DNA of 64,000 nucleotides from Campylobacterales bacterium (GTDB lineage Bacteria > Campylobacterota > Campylobacteria > Campylobacterales > Sulfurimonadaceae). Within the stretch, counting starts at the first letter, position 1; the number at the start of each line of letters is the position of its first letter. Positions 53,928-62,650 of the stretch are shown here, in pieces. The DNA is taken from positions 1 to 64,000 of the forward strand of contig JAPLGO010000016.1 of assembly GCA_026390115.1 (NCBI GenBank), read 5' to 3'. Made by a program: the position numbers and the translations under genes. Under the pieces are notes generated by a model. That model was not told where the DNA came from. It saw only the letters and a list, made by a program, of their open reading frames with translations, and made no database searches.

Positions 53928-54230
53928 ATGAGTTTATTTACGCCACAAACAGGAAATGAAAAGATGGATAAAGCCTACGCAAATCTCCAAGAGCATGTGG
54001 ACAGATGCAAAACCTTTGATATGTTTTTGCAGCACTTCAACTACATCGTAAAAACGGATGATAAAGAGGTGTTAAATAAGTGGCTTTTAAAAGTGCTGTT
54101 TGTAAACATGAAGCAGAGTAGAGAAAAACATGACTTTGATAAATTGCTTGAGTGTGTGGATGAAGCCAAGAAAATGGAGTTGCAATTGTGGCTCAAAACT
54201 ACATTAGAAAAAAAGGGAGGTAGTCAGTGA
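53928..54230 (+). CDS. Hypothetical helical phage protein
   Basis: 100-aa protein from ATG 53928 with AAAGGA 7 nt upstream; a longer in-frame extension overlaps the previous gene and is rejected. It is all-helical (MDKAYANLQEHVDRCKTFDM, FNYIVKTDDKEVLNKWLLKV). It overlaps the ATPase gene by 4 bp, so a partner role with that ATPase is plausible. Confidence 0.62.
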   Translation: MSLFTPQTGNEKMDKAYANLQEHVDRCKTFDMFLQHFNYIVKTDDKEVLNKWLLKVLFVNMKQSREKHDFDKLLECVDEAKKMELQLWLKTTLEKKGGSQ

Positions 54231-55135
54231 GTTTTAATTTTTTACAAGGGAGTACTCTTGAAACAAAAGATTTTATACTAGATAAGCAGCATGCATATAT
54301 AGAAGATTTTTTGTATTCAAACAGTATCTCTCTTATATACTCTCCTCCAAAGCAGGGTAAAACTTGGCTTGGATATGGAATAAGTACAACCCTTGCCAAG
54401 AGAGACGATATCAAGGGTATTATTTATGTAGATATGGACAATGGACTCAGTTCCCTAAAAGAGAGAGCCATTGATAGTAAATTTATCAATCACCCAAAGA
54501 TAGAATATGTGAGCCGTGCAAAGATTGACTGCAATGCTCTTGAGTATCTAAGAAAAATCAATCAAGAAGCTACGGCAGGCAACTACAAAGATTATACTTT
54601 TGTATTTGAAACTACTAAGGACTTTGTGGATACAGATTCTAAGAGTCAGTCCGAAGAGTTTATGAAAATCATGATGAACATCAGAGATGCAGGCGCAACC
54701 GTCATCATCATGCATCACGCAACCAAAGCTGGGCGAACTATATCCGGAGTTCAAGTGTTCATCAACTCTCCGGACAATGTTTACGAGATGATTCAAAAAG
54801 CTAGAGAAGATAACAAGCTGCACTTCATGCTCAATGTTACACATGCCAGAACACTTGTAAAAGATGTAGGCGTAACTGTAAACACCGACACGCTTGAACT
54901 CACAAAGCTCGATGAAGCGTATGCAACGATGAGCGAGTACGAAGAGGAATTTGTGAGAAAAGGTAAAGAGGCTTTGAAGAAAAATCCATCTGGTTTAGGT
55001 CAAACAGAGCTGCTCTTATGCATAGGATATGAAAAAACAGATAAGACCGCACGAGATACGCTTGAGAAGTTTACTGATAAGTTTTGGAAACGAGACAAAA
55101 TCAATAAACAAAGATTTAACTACACATCTATTTAA
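54227..55135 (+). CDS. RecA-fold ATPase, RepA/AAA_25 helicase-like
   Basis: 302-aa protein. Walker A is YSPPKQGKTWLGYG, Walker B is about GIIYVDMDNG, and the later TVIIMHHATKAG is the conserved block of RepA-like hexameric helicases. A C-terminal winged-helix-like part follows (GLGQTELLLCIGYEKTDKTA). Mu-type phages replicate by transposition with host helicases, so a phage RepA-like ATPase here is unusual. A repeat array of TACAACAC words lies just after its stop. It starts by 4-bp overlap with the helical protein gene. Confidence 0.8.
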   Translation: MSFNFLQGSTLETKDFILDKQHAYIEDFLYSNSISLIYSPPKQGKTWLGYGISTTLAKRDDIKGIIYVDMDNGLSSLKERAIDSKFINHPKIEYVSRAKIDCNALEYLRKINQEATAGNYKDYTFVFETTKDFVDTDSKSQSEEFMKIMMNIRDAGATVIIMHHATKAGRTISGVQVFINSPDNVYEMIQKAREDNKLHFMLNVTHARTLVKDVGVTVNTDTLELTKLDEAYATMSEYEEEFVRKGKEALKKNPSGLGQTELLLCIGYEKTDKTARDTLEKFTDKFWKRDKINKQRFNYTSI

Positions 55136-55140
55136 TTCTT

Positions 55141-55219
55141 TACAACACCTACAACCGCTACAACACCTATAAATAAAGCCCTACAAATAGGTGTTGTAAG
55201 TGTTGTAAGTGTTGTACAA
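55141..55219. repeat. Inverted and direct TACAACAC repeat array
   Basis: TACAACACCTA occurs at 55141 and 55159. Its reverse complement TAGGTGTTGTA lies at 55188, followed by AGTGTTGTA twice and a final TACAACAC. It sits between the ATPase and gemA genes. Iteron-like arrays bind regulators or replication proteins. Confidence 0.8.
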
Positions 55220-55239
55220 CACTATAAGGAAACCCCAAC

Positions 55240-55662
55240 ATGACACCAAAACAGCAAACCCTCCACGGTTCACTCATTAAACAGCTGCATATCTCCAAAC
55301 GCTACAAAGAGTATTACAAAGAAAACAAGGAGGAGTATCAAGAGTTGCTGCAACGCCATTTTGGCATGAACAGCTCCAAAGAACTCAGTATAGACCAGCT
55401 TATCGTGTTTGCAGATTATATGAACTTCAAGCGAGACACACTTCCCGAGTACAAAGCAGAGATTTGCACCAAAGCGCAACTCAGCACAATGCGAGGTTTG
55501 TGGAATAGCTTTGCATCTACGCCAACAGATGAAGCACTTTTGAAGTTTGTCAACCGCAACAGAGGCAAAGAGTATACAGAGTTGCATATGATTAGTAAAA
55601 GCGATGCACAGAAAGTTATACCTGTGCTCAAGACTATGAGTAAAAATATAATTATTTGCTAA
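55240..55662 (+). CDS. GemA / Mu gp16-like protein (DUF1018)
   Basis: 140-aa early protein of the DUF1018 family. The N-terminus has LIKQLHISKRYKEYYKENKEEYQELLQRHFG. The typical C-terminal segment is KAQLSTMRGLWNSFASTPTDEALLKFVNR, close to the GemA consensus on tracking the number of W residues and helix breaks. In Mu, GemA modulates host gene expression and supercoiling. A TTTGCTAATGAAATGTGAGT word overlaps its end, the same as in the 38.9-kb hairpin. Confidence 0.82.
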   Translation: MTPKQQTLHGSLIKQLHISKRYKEYYKENKEEYQELLQRHFGMNSSKELSIDQLIVFADYMNFKRDTLPEYKAEICTKAQLSTMRGLWNSFASTPTDEALLKFVNRNRGKEYTELHMISKSDAQKVIPVLKTMSKNIIIC

Positions 55663-55741
55663 TGAAATGTGAGTAGTTGTACAAGTATTTGCTTGATTTT
55701 AAATAAAGTGTTGTATCATATCGCCAATATTAAATCTTACG

Positions 55742-55972
55742 ATGAAAGATGAAAAGATGACAAAAGATAAATTTTTAGAGATATTTGAAGACAGTAGAAA
55801 GTCGGCTCAGGATAATGAGAAGGCGGAAATCGTATCTAACAATGGTACGAGCGAGAGCGTTCTTAAACATTTGAGAACGCTGAGCGACCCACTAGAAATG
55901 AAAAAAGCAGTTAACGAGTTGTCTGGTGAAATGTATGAGACTTTTAGAGAAGTTCATAAGGGTGATAAATAA
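55742..55972 (+). CDS. Hypothetical small phage protein
   Basis: 76-aa charged helical protein (KDKFLEIFEDSRKSAQDNEK; LKHLRTLSDPLEMKKAVNEL). The start is ATG 55742 or the internal ATG 55757. It precedes the next gene without a gap (TAA then ATG). No family is recognised. It was likely expressed with the following gene from a promoter in the 80-bp gap after gemA. Confidence 0.6.
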   Translation: MKDEKMTKDKFLEIFEDSRKSAQDNEKAEIVSNNGTSESVLKHLRTLSDPLEMKKAVNELSGEMYETFREVHKGDK

Positions 55973-56431
55973 ATGCCAGAGGATGTTTTAAGCGAACTCT
56001 ATAATGCTGTCGAACTACTTAACAACCTTTTGGAAACTCCCAACTTTAAATCTTTTGTCGCCGTTTCGGAACAGACAAAAGAAGACGCTCTCAGTAAAGC
56101 TACTCAACACCTCTTTTTACATAACGATACTTTCGGCATAGAAGCGAAGAGCACAGATGTGTACAAGCTCCTGAGTTGGTACGGTCATTTTCTTTATCAG
56201 CATGCTGATGACCGCAATGCCGTTATTTATCTAGCTACTATGGCAATCTTAAATAAAAAGATTTTAAAGAATGAATTATGCGGTTTGACGCTAGATAAGC
56301 ATACGATTACAGAAATGTATAAGATGTTGGCTAAAGACGGGGAAGACGACCATTTAGCAATTGGCAAAAACGGTTTATATATGGCTTTTAAAACAGCTCA
56401 AAATATCTGTCTTCAAAAAAAATCAGCTTAA
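55973..56431 (+). CDS. Hypothetical phage protein
   Basis: 152-aa mostly helical protein (EDVLSELYNAVELLNNLLET; VYKLLSWYGHFLYQHADDRN; VIYLATMAILNKKILKNELC). No motif is recognised. It starts directly after the previous stop behind AAGGGTG. It is the last early gene before the Mor gene, which has its own promoter. Confidence 0.65.
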   Translation: MPEDVLSELYNAVELLNNLLETPNFKSFVAVSEQTKEDALSKATQHLFLHNDTFGIEAKSTDVYKLLSWYGHFLYQHADDRNAVIYLATMAILNKKILKNELCGLTLDKHTITEMYKMLAKDGEDDHLAIGKNGLYMAFKTAQNICLQKKSA

Positions 56432-56477
56432 AATATTACAAAATAGCAAATTTTTAAAATCTTTGAAATAAGTTGTG

Positions 56478-56509
56478 TATAATCGCCCATCAGACTTTAA
56501 GGATGGGCT
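56478..56509 (+). promoter_or_regulatory. mor promoter and RBS-masking hairpin
   Basis: TATAAT at 56478-56483 is a good -10 box. GCCCAT (56485-56490) pairs with ATGGGC (56503-56508). AAGGA (56499-56503), the only Shine-Dalgarno of mor, is in the loop and stem base, and the ATG follows at 56510. The hairpin could limit translation. Confidence 0.6.
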
Positions 56510-56788
56510 ATGACTGCGAACCTCACTAACTTTGACCTTTTTAAAGAGTTTTACAACTTCGTTACAGACCCTCAAAACGACATCAACGCTACTATCAAAG
56601 AGTTCGGTGGTTCCAGCTTCTACATCCCCTCTCATAAAACAACAATCCGAAATGATGAAATAATTGAACAATATAAACAAAACCTTGGTCAAACAGGCAT
56701 TATCAAAAAACTAGCTCGCGAACATGACCTAAGCGAAGCACAAGTATATGCCATCACTAAAGAAGTAAGAGAGCCTTCACTCTTTTAG
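56510..56788 (+). CDS. Mor-family middle/late transcription activator
   Basis: 92-aa protein of the Mor/C family, which turns on middle and late genes in Mu. A dimerisation part (about 1-45) is followed by NDEIIEQYKQNLGQTGIIKK and AREHDLSEAQVYAITKEVRE, the HTH. It is the last rightward gene and converges with the late block, overlapping its end by 4 bp. So here it would have to act on promoters far to the right. Confidence 0.85.
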   Translation: MTANLTNFDLFKEFYNFVTDPQNDINATIKEFGGSSFYIPSHKTTIRNDEIIEQYKQNLGQTGIIKKLAREHDLSEAQVYAITKEVREPSLF

Positions 56789-57273
56789 CTTCCCTCAGCA
56801 ATCCTAAAATAATCCGCAACAATCTCTTCTAGTTCTCTTTCTGTCTTCTCATATAAACTACCATCTGACTTAATCGGCATAAAAGGACGCGCAACAATAG
56901 TTATATTATTTTTCCGTCCTGCCTTAGTTGTTCCAAACTGGTGCACTAAAGGGTATTGATACCCTCCTTCTGATATTGCGTTTACTCCGACTGTTCCATA
57001 TGTATCATAAACTTTAGGTGTTAATGATTTTTGCATATCCCCATTTTTATAAAGTATTTTATCGGTGCCTAGTCTATAATTTTTATGTGTGCCTTTTTTA
57101 ATTGGACTCCACTTTATGCCATCTGGAGATGCTTGATTCTGAAAGCTCTCTTCAACTGCATTTTTTATATGATTTGTAAGCTCTTCCAATAGCGGTCTTA
57201 CATCGTTTGTCTTTTTGGAAAGTTCACCTAAACTTTTCTTTACCCCGTTTAAGCCGATAACTTCTATTTGCAT
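56785..57273 (-). CDS. Phage virion morphogenesis protein, Mu gpG-like
   Basis: 162-aa tail-completion/virion-morphogenesis protein. It shows ELTNHIKNAVEESFQNQASP and GIKWSPIKKGTHKNYRLGTD, then a DMQKSLTPKVYDTYGTVGVN beta segment, YPLVHQFGTTKAG and VARPFMPIKSDG. This is the usual order of the gpG family. It is the last gene of the leftward late block. A 93-bp gap separates it from the MuF gene. Confidence 0.88.
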   Translation of the reverse strand: MQIEVIGLNGVKKSLGELSKKTNDVRPLLEELTNHIKNAVEESFQNQASPDGIKWSPIKKGTHKNYRLGTDKILYKNGDMQKSLTPKVYDTYGTVGVNAISEGGYQYPLVHQFGTTKAGRKNNITIVARPFMPIKSDGSLYEKTERELEEIVADYFRIAEGS

Positions 57274-57366
57274 TTATTTAGCCTTTGGTGTATAATTTTT
57301 GGCAGAGACATCGGTAAAGGTATTGGTCGCTTGCGCAACGCTCTTGATGCTAGAGTGTTTGAAGCC

Positions 57367-58515
57367 TTACTGCTTGTTTGCATCCGTCTCTCTCGCATAA
57401 ACCAGCTTCATTTTTCTTCTGTCTTCCAATCCTCTTGTCACATGAAACAGCGTAGCACCTTGCGTTTTATCTTTCAAATACCTAAATACTGCCATCACAG
57501 CCTCTTTTTTGCCATCGATATTTATGTATCTAAACATATTTTTTTTCATTCCGCTCTCATCCCACTCTAGGTATATCTCATCGGGTTCTTTGATTACATT
57601 CACTAACTCATCTAAAAGCAGATGCCTATCTTCTTTATTTATTTTGAGCTGCTTCGTTTTTTTATCTAAAAACAGGCTGCTATCTATAATCATCGGGTCG
57701 TTTATTTTATCTATAAAAGTCTCACCCTCTTTTACTCCCAGCTTTTCATAAAATGAGTTTAGGAGTTCTGCTTCGCTCATATTTTCGTATAATTGGTTTT
57801 TTTGAGGTTTTGGCAAATCTGAGAGTGATGTATCTAAATCAACTCTAGAAAGCTTTGCCATATTGCTTCCGGCTCTTGTGTCATACGCAAAATCTTTATC
57901 TGCAATGTCCGGCAGCGTATCTTCGTTTATAGTCCACCCTTTACGCTCTATCTCTCTTTTAGAATATGCCGTTTTTTTGCATTTGCAGTTCCAGCCGTTT
58001 AGCGGTGAGTTTATCTTCCACCATGGGTCATCTTTGTGTTTTATGGTGCCGTGTCTTGCAGCGTGATTATCTCTTGTAGTTGCAAGCAGTACAGATACAT
58101 ATCTTCTGTAAACAGACAGAGGAAGTGCATCCATCTGCTCCTCTCGTGCCACATTATATGCCATGCGCGTATTTGTCTCATAAATGGTTCTGAGTCTGTT
58201 TGCACCAATGTTGATTGTTTTTACTTCGCCGGTTTTTGGGTTTACAATATCTTGCGTACCCCACCAGCCTTTTTTCTCCAGAGTGGGTTGCAGGTTCTTT
58301 TGAAATTCTGCAAAAGAAGTTCCATCTTTGAGTGACTTTGTAATCGCTTCATGTATGTCGTTTAGTAAATCTAATCTTGTAACCTTAGCAACCGTAAAAG
58401 CCTTATGATGCGCCTCATTTTTTAACTCATCATAATTAAAACTGAGTTTAAAACCTTTATTTTTTAAGTAGGCTATGGCTTCATCCGGAGAGAGGTTAAA
58501 GTCAAATTTAACCAT
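57367..58515 (-). CDS. MuF-like head protein with C-terminal PBECR-type nuclease domain
   Basis: 382-aa minor head protein. The N-terminal MuF domain (about 1-210) has LDLLNDIHEAITKSLKDGTS, TIYETNTRMAYNVAREEQMD, ATTRDNHAARHGTIKHKDDP and WWKINSPLNGWNCKCKK. The C-terminal part (about 265-375) reads HLLLDELVNVIKEPDEIYLE, MFRYINIDGKKEAVMAVFRY and KMKLVYARETD, which fits the phage Barnase-EndoU-ColicinE5/D-RelE-like (PBECR2) nuclease family. MuF proteins often carry such toxin tails, thought to be injected with the DNA. It overlaps the portal gene by 8 bp. Confidence 0.85.
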   Translation of the reverse strand: MVKFDFNLSPDEAIAYLKNKGFKLSFNYDELKNEAHHKAFTVAKVTRLDLLNDIHEAITKSLKDGTSFAEFQKNLQPTLEKKGWWGTQDIVNPKTGEVKTINIGANRLRTIYETNTRMAYNVAREEQMDALPLSVYRRYVSVLLATTRDNHAARHGTIKHKDDPWWKINSPLNGWNCKCKKTAYSKREIERKGWTINEDTLPDIADKDFAYDTRAGSNMAKLSRVDLDTSLSDLPKPQKNQLYENMSEAELLNSFYEKLGVKEGETFIDKINDPMIIDSSLFLDKKTKQLKINKEDRHLLLDELVNVIKEPDEIYLEWDESGMKKNMFRYINIDGKKEAVMAVFRYLKDKTQGATLFHVTRGLEDRRKMKLVYARETDANKQ

Positions 58516-59914
58516 TTGGATTTTCGTCCTCTATCTCTGCACGACCCAAAATCTCTGCATTTGCTATATTTCTGTAAAGCAGCTCTTCTAAATCTTTGGT
58601 ATTAACATTTGGATATATTTCTAAAAGTTTCTCAGAAACCTCTTGATACGAACTGCAACTACCCACTATTTTTATTATTTGCTCTTGAAATGTGAGTGGA
58701 TTACTTGTATCTATTTGGTTTGTCTGATACTCCAATTCATCATTTGGCAATGTTGTACTAAAGCGCATCATTTTATTTGGTATGGGTGCGTTTTGAGCTT
58801 GGGAAATCTCATCTACTTGTATATTGTACTTTTGCTCTATGTACTCTTTTTTCGGTTTGTATCCCATCTCGAAGATGACTTTATCTCTGTCTGCCCACTC
58901 TTTGTCCGGGTTATCTTTATCTTTTAAATCAACACTCAACTCCTCTGCATAGCTGTTTAACTCTTTAAAATAGTCCACGGTTGTCTTAATGATGCTTCGC
59001 AATATATTCTCATCCGCTCGTGCAATATCTTCTCTTATATCGTTATGAACTGTTGCTGCAGCTTGAGAACCGCCAGTGACTTGTCCTGTAAGATTGCCGC
59101 CTGTTATAACTTCTCTTATCTGGTTATCAAGGTACTCTATAATTTCTTTGAAGTTTCCGCTTTTGTCTGCCGTTTTTATCTCAAGAGAATCTTCCAGACC
59201 GAGCACTGCACCGTCACCGCCAAGCATATTATATATCTCATCTGCGAGTGCGTTCTTATCTGAATCTGTTTTGGCAATTACCCACGGTGTACCGAATCGC
59301 TCAAGCAAGTCCATCCAGAACTCTAAAGAAGCATTTTTAAACTGTATGAGCCAGAACAAAGTATTGTAAATAGGCTTTCCGTATGGTTTCTTTGGTTTTG
59401 CTTTGTAAGTTGCATAGATAGCTTTATAGGGTGCTATGCTTTGAGGCATTCCACTTGCACTAAACATAAGCTCTCTGTTTTGAAATTTAAAACCTTTATA
59501 CTCACGCTCTACAAGCTCAGGATACCAAAGCAAATCTATTTCATTCCAGTTGACTTCATAGACGCTGAAGCCTTGATACGGTGTATCTAAAATAGCATCA
59601 AGCAAATCATAATGAAATATCTTTTCAATCTCATTTTTAACCTTTTCATCTTTGCAAGTCACGATGATCTCTTTTTTCAAGGTAGCACTCTTGCGGCGAC
59701 CTATGGCTGCAGTGACTGTTGAGTCTCTTTCTATCTTTTCGATAGCATCATCATCCAGCCAGCTGCTATGCACGGGTAAATCAAACAAGCCTTTGAGGAT
59801 ATCTTTTGTTTTACTGTCAATATGTAATGAAGTTCGTGCATTCTCTTTTTTTGCACTTATCAAAGAGCCTTTTGCACCTTTTTCTTTTGATTTTCTTTTA
59901 AATATACTAAACAT
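58508..59914 (-). CDS. Portal protein, DUF935 (Mu gp29-like)
   Basis: 468-aa portal. The DUF935 pattern is seen in PVHSSWLDDDAIEKIERDST, VYEVNWNEIDLLWYPELVER, LFWLIQFKNASLEFWMDLLE, RFGTPWVIAKTDSDKNALAD and GGNLTGQVTGGSQAAATVHN. It forms the ring at the capsid vertex through which DNA is packed. The ATG overlaps the terminase stop by one base. Confidence 0.93.
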   Translation of the reverse strand: MFSIFKRKSKEKGAKGSLISAKKENARTSLHIDSKTKDILKGLFDLPVHSSWLDDDAIEKIERDSTVTAAIGRRKSATLKKEIIVTCKDEKVKNEIEKIFHYDLLDAILDTPYQGFSVYEVNWNEIDLLWYPELVEREYKGFKFQNRELMFSASGMPQSIAPYKAIYATYKAKPKKPYGKPIYNTLFWLIQFKNASLEFWMDLLERFGTPWVIAKTDSDKNALADEIYNMLGGDGAVLGLEDSLEIKTADKSGNFKEIIEYLDNQIREVITGGNLTGQVTGGSQAAATVHNDIREDIARADENILRSIIKTTVDYFKELNSYAEELSVDLKDKDNPDKEWADRDKVIFEMGYKPKKEYIEQKYNIQVDEISQAQNAPIPNKMMRFSTTLPNDELEYQTNQIDTSNPLTFQEQIIKIVGSCSSYQEVSEKLLEIYPNVNTKDLEELLYRNIANAEILGRAEIEDENPNG

Positions 59915-61647
59915 TATCTTCGTCCCCTTTTTCTGCTAAATCTTTTGCTTGAGCCTCGAACATTTGTTCTTGGTGCATCAGTGCCTTTTTTTATCTTTTG
60001 TAATTTTGAAACTTTATAAAGTGTCTGCAATGGGTCATGTAAATCGTCATGGTCTGCTTCTGGAAAATCATCCATCTGGTTAAACAAATCAAAGTGCTCT
60101 CCTACAAAGATGATATCTCCATCGTCAATCGGGAACTCTAACTCACCCATGCGGTCTTCTTTATTTTGTGTATGATTTATGAACTTTGTAATAGGCATAG
60201 GAATACCGGCAGCAAACGCTGCAGATTTGAGCCAATCTCTTAGCATGTAAAAACCGCCGTTTGCGTCTCCGCTGATTAGGTCAGGTTTATAGAGCTTGAT
60301 AAGTCTAAGCGTCTCTGTTACTACCGGAAGCCCTTTGATACGAATCATCTTTGAGTAAAAGACATAGAGTTTCAGGTCGGCATTACAAATACCGCCGCCT
60401 ATGAATCCACAATAGTCACCCGTATCGCTGTCTCCTTTTGCATCGACTATCAAGAATTTTCTGTCAAGTTTTGGCATCTGTGTCAGCGAGATTTTTATAA
60501 ATTTGGATGAGTTGAATTTCTGGTTTTCTGAGTTTGGATTGTTCTGCTGCTCTTTCTCAAAAGCTCTTGGATTACCTGCACGCTTGCGCATCAAGAACTC
60601 TAAGCTCACACTATCCCAAAGAAGCTCCACACCTTCATGCATCTTTGCTTTGTTTATGCGGTAGTAGTTTGTAGCAGCTTCAACGCTCTCATGTTTGTAG
60701 AGGTTTGTGTACTCTTCCCACATGTCCATATTGAGAGGGTAGGTTATTAATGCCCTGAATGTCTTAGGGTTCCAATATTTGAGCTTGAGCTTTCTTGAGA
60801 GAACGGAATCACGGTGTAGAATAGTTCCGATATAGATGATATCCATAGAACCATCAACCGAACCTAGATTCTCAATAGCTTCATCTTGCCAATCCTCAAG
60901 CTTATCTCTTTGTTTACGGGATTTTACATTTGTATCATTCTCTAAATCATCAATCAGTGCAAGGTCAACTCTGTAAGTGCCGTGCTTAATACCACGGACT
61001 CTCTTGCCGCTACCAAAACCTTTAACCTTGATATTATTACGAGTGACAAGCTCTCCAACTTTCCATATCTTGCCAATTCCACAAGCTTTTGGAAAATCGG
61101 CTTTTAGTCTCTCATTCTCTTCTAATTCTGCTTTTATTGCTTCTATCAAAGTCTCTGTAAGCTCAATGGCATCGGAGAAAAGAGTAATGAAATGTTTTAG
61201 ATCATACACGATGCAGTAAATTGCAAATACAACAGATACATCAGTACTCTTACCAAATCCACGAGGAGCAGCAATAGCAAACCTTTCACCAAGAGCTGCT
61301 GTCGTTGCACGAGATATACTTTTAGTTTTGATTCTTTTAAAAACACTCTCAAGATGTTCTTGCAGACCGCTTTTACCTGCTAAAGTATAGTAGTGAGGAA
61401 AGTATGTATTTCTGAAATAATGGAAGTCATCAAATGCTTTTGAAGTTCTATCTTCTTTTAGATTTGGGTCTAAAATGTTAGTGACTTTGATTTGGTCTTT
61501 TAAACCGATTGTAAAATCATCTATCCACTCAAGGAACTTTTTGCGCGTGTACTTTTTGGCTTTTGACTTTGTGAGACCTTTGAGTTTTGCTTCCTCATCC
61601 GCTTCATTTAAAAGCTCATTTAGCTCTTCTTTACTAAATAGAGACAT
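59914..61647 (-). CDS. Terminase large subunit, Mu gp28-like
   Basis: 577-aa packaging ATPase and nuclease. The Walker A-like motif is AIAAPRGFGKSTDVSVVFA, Walker B is VDLALIDDLEND, and the nuclease acidic residues are in FLIVDAKGDSDTGDYCGF and LISGDANGGFYMLRDW. The C-terminus is very basic. The length is usual. It overlaps the small subunit by 14 bp and the portal by one base. Confidence 0.93.
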   Translation of the reverse strand: MSLFSKEELNELLNEADEEAKLKGLTKSKAKKYTRKKFLEWIDDFTIGLKDQIKVTNILDPNLKEDRTSKAFDDFHYFRNTYFPHYYTLAGKSGLQEHLESVFKRIKTKSISRATTAALGERFAIAAPRGFGKSTDVSVVFAIYCIVYDLKHFITLFSDAIELTETLIEAIKAELEENERLKADFPKACGIGKIWKVGELVTRNNIKVKGFGSGKRVRGIKHGTYRVDLALIDDLENDTNVKSRKQRDKLEDWQDEAIENLGSVDGSMDIIYIGTILHRDSVLSRKLKLKYWNPKTFRALITYPLNMDMWEEYTNLYKHESVEAATNYYRINKAKMHEGVELLWDSVSLEFLMRKRAGNPRAFEKEQQNNPNSENQKFNSSKFIKISLTQMPKLDRKFLIVDAKGDSDTGDYCGFIGGGICNADLKLYVFYSKMIRIKGLPVVTETLRLIKLYKPDLISGDANGGFYMLRDWLKSAAFAAGIPMPITKFINHTQNKEDRMGELEFPIDDGDIIFVGEHFDLFNQMDDFPEADHDDLHDPLQTLYKVSKLQKIKKGTDAPRTNVRGSSKRFSRKRGRR

Positions 61648-62137
61648 CAGCCAGCTCTTCTTGTTTTTCGTTAATGCAATCTATGATAATCTCTAAACAC
61701 TCTTTGTCTATATTGTCTTTGATTATCTCAAGCAATGTTTTTATTGTGTGTTTGATGATGCCTAGCTTGTATGCTTCTGGGTCTTCATGTGCTGCTACTT
61801 TTCGCATCTTTGAAAAACCATCTGCAACTGAAGTTATCTTATCTGCTTTTTGGCTTGAGCTTAGATTTTCATCTTCTCGAATCTCTTTGAGTGTTGCATA
61901 CATGTAGCCTACAAACTCGCCGAACATATTTTGCTTTTCTTCTTGAGAGCTTAGAATATGTTTGGAAGCTTTGAGTGTGAGCCAGTCATTTCCCTCATTT
62001 TTATCTTTTGTTTGGTAGTTTGAAACAGTTTTGTCGCTTACGCCCAGAGTCTCTGCTATCTGTTTTATATTTTTATCTGCATCTACATAGAGACTTCTTG
62101 CCAGAATTCTATTGCGGTCTGCATTACTGAGTATCAT
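61634..62137 (-). CDS. Small terminase-like DUF1804 protein
   Basis: 167-aa protein with an N-terminal HTH (LYVDADKNIKQIAETLGVSD, KTVSNYQTKDKN) and a long helical C-terminus, the pattern of DUF1804 (Mu gp27). It recognises phage DNA and recruits the large subunit. It overlaps gp36 by 4 bp and the large terminase by 14 bp. Confidence 0.88.
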   Translation of the reverse strand: MILSNADRNRILARSLYVDADKNIKQIAETLGVSDKTVSNYQTKDKNEGNDWLTLKASKHILSSQEEKQNMFGEFVGYMYATLKEIREDENLSSSQKADKITSVADGFSKMRKVAAHEDPEAYKLGIIKHTIKTLLEIIKDNIDKECLEIIIDCINEKQEELADVSI

Positions 62138-62544
62138 CGAAAACCTCTCATACTAACTCTTTTTCTCTTTCCATGGGCAAAAGCAAACGGTTTTGTAGTT
62201 ACATCGACTGAAGCTGTAGAACTGCTCGTTACCTCTGTTCTTAATCTTCCGTTGCTCATCTTTGAGAGATACGCTTCGTTCTCTTTTTTGAGTTCTTTGT
62301 CACTTTCGCTTACAAGTCCATTCTTGCGGCGAAGCTCATAGATAGTTAGGTCAACTGTTATTTTCTTTAGAAGCGGAGTAGGATTCTCAGGAAGGATGAT
62401 AAAAGATTCGATAAAAGAGATGGCATCATTGAGCGCATCATCAATTACACTTTGGTCTGTTGCACCTGTTGCATTTATATCGCTGAGTTGTGTGAGTTCA
62501 CGCTCACTTATCTCTTTTAGTAAATCTTCATTTGTAATCATCAT
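62134..62544 (-). CDS. Mu gp36-like DUF1320 protein
   Basis: 136-aa protein starting at ATG 62544 behind GAGG; an upstream in-frame TTG at 62556 is rejected. The N-terminal half is helical (TNEDLLKEISERELTQLSDI; VIDDALNDAISFIESFIILP) and TVDLTIYELRRKNG is typical of DUF1320. It is likely a head-tail connector. In Mu this gene lies after the capsid gene, as it does here in the leftward order. Confidence 0.85.
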   Translation of the reverse strand: MMITNEDLLKEISERELTQLSDINATGATDQSVIDDALNDAISFIESFIILPENPTPLLKKITVDLTIYELRRKNGLVSESDKELKKENEAYLSKMSNGRLRTEVTSSSTASVDVTTKPFAFAHGKRKRVSMRGFR

Positions 62545-62623
62545 GTTATACCTCAAAATTACCGTTTAAAACCCGTTTAAAAATCAAAAACTCTTTTAAC
62601 TCGATACATTTATCGAATTAGTC

Positions 62624-62648
62624 AATAAAGAGCGTTAAAGCTCTTTAT
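62624..62648 (-). terminator. Terminator-like stem after the capsid gene
   Basis: AAAGAGC/GCTCTTT arms (about 62627-62646) with a 6-nt loop lie just beyond the capsid stop. In the leftward direction a T-rich stretch follows. It could lower expression of the downstream connector and terminase genes relative to the capsid. Confidence 0.6.
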
Positions 62649-62650
62649 AT

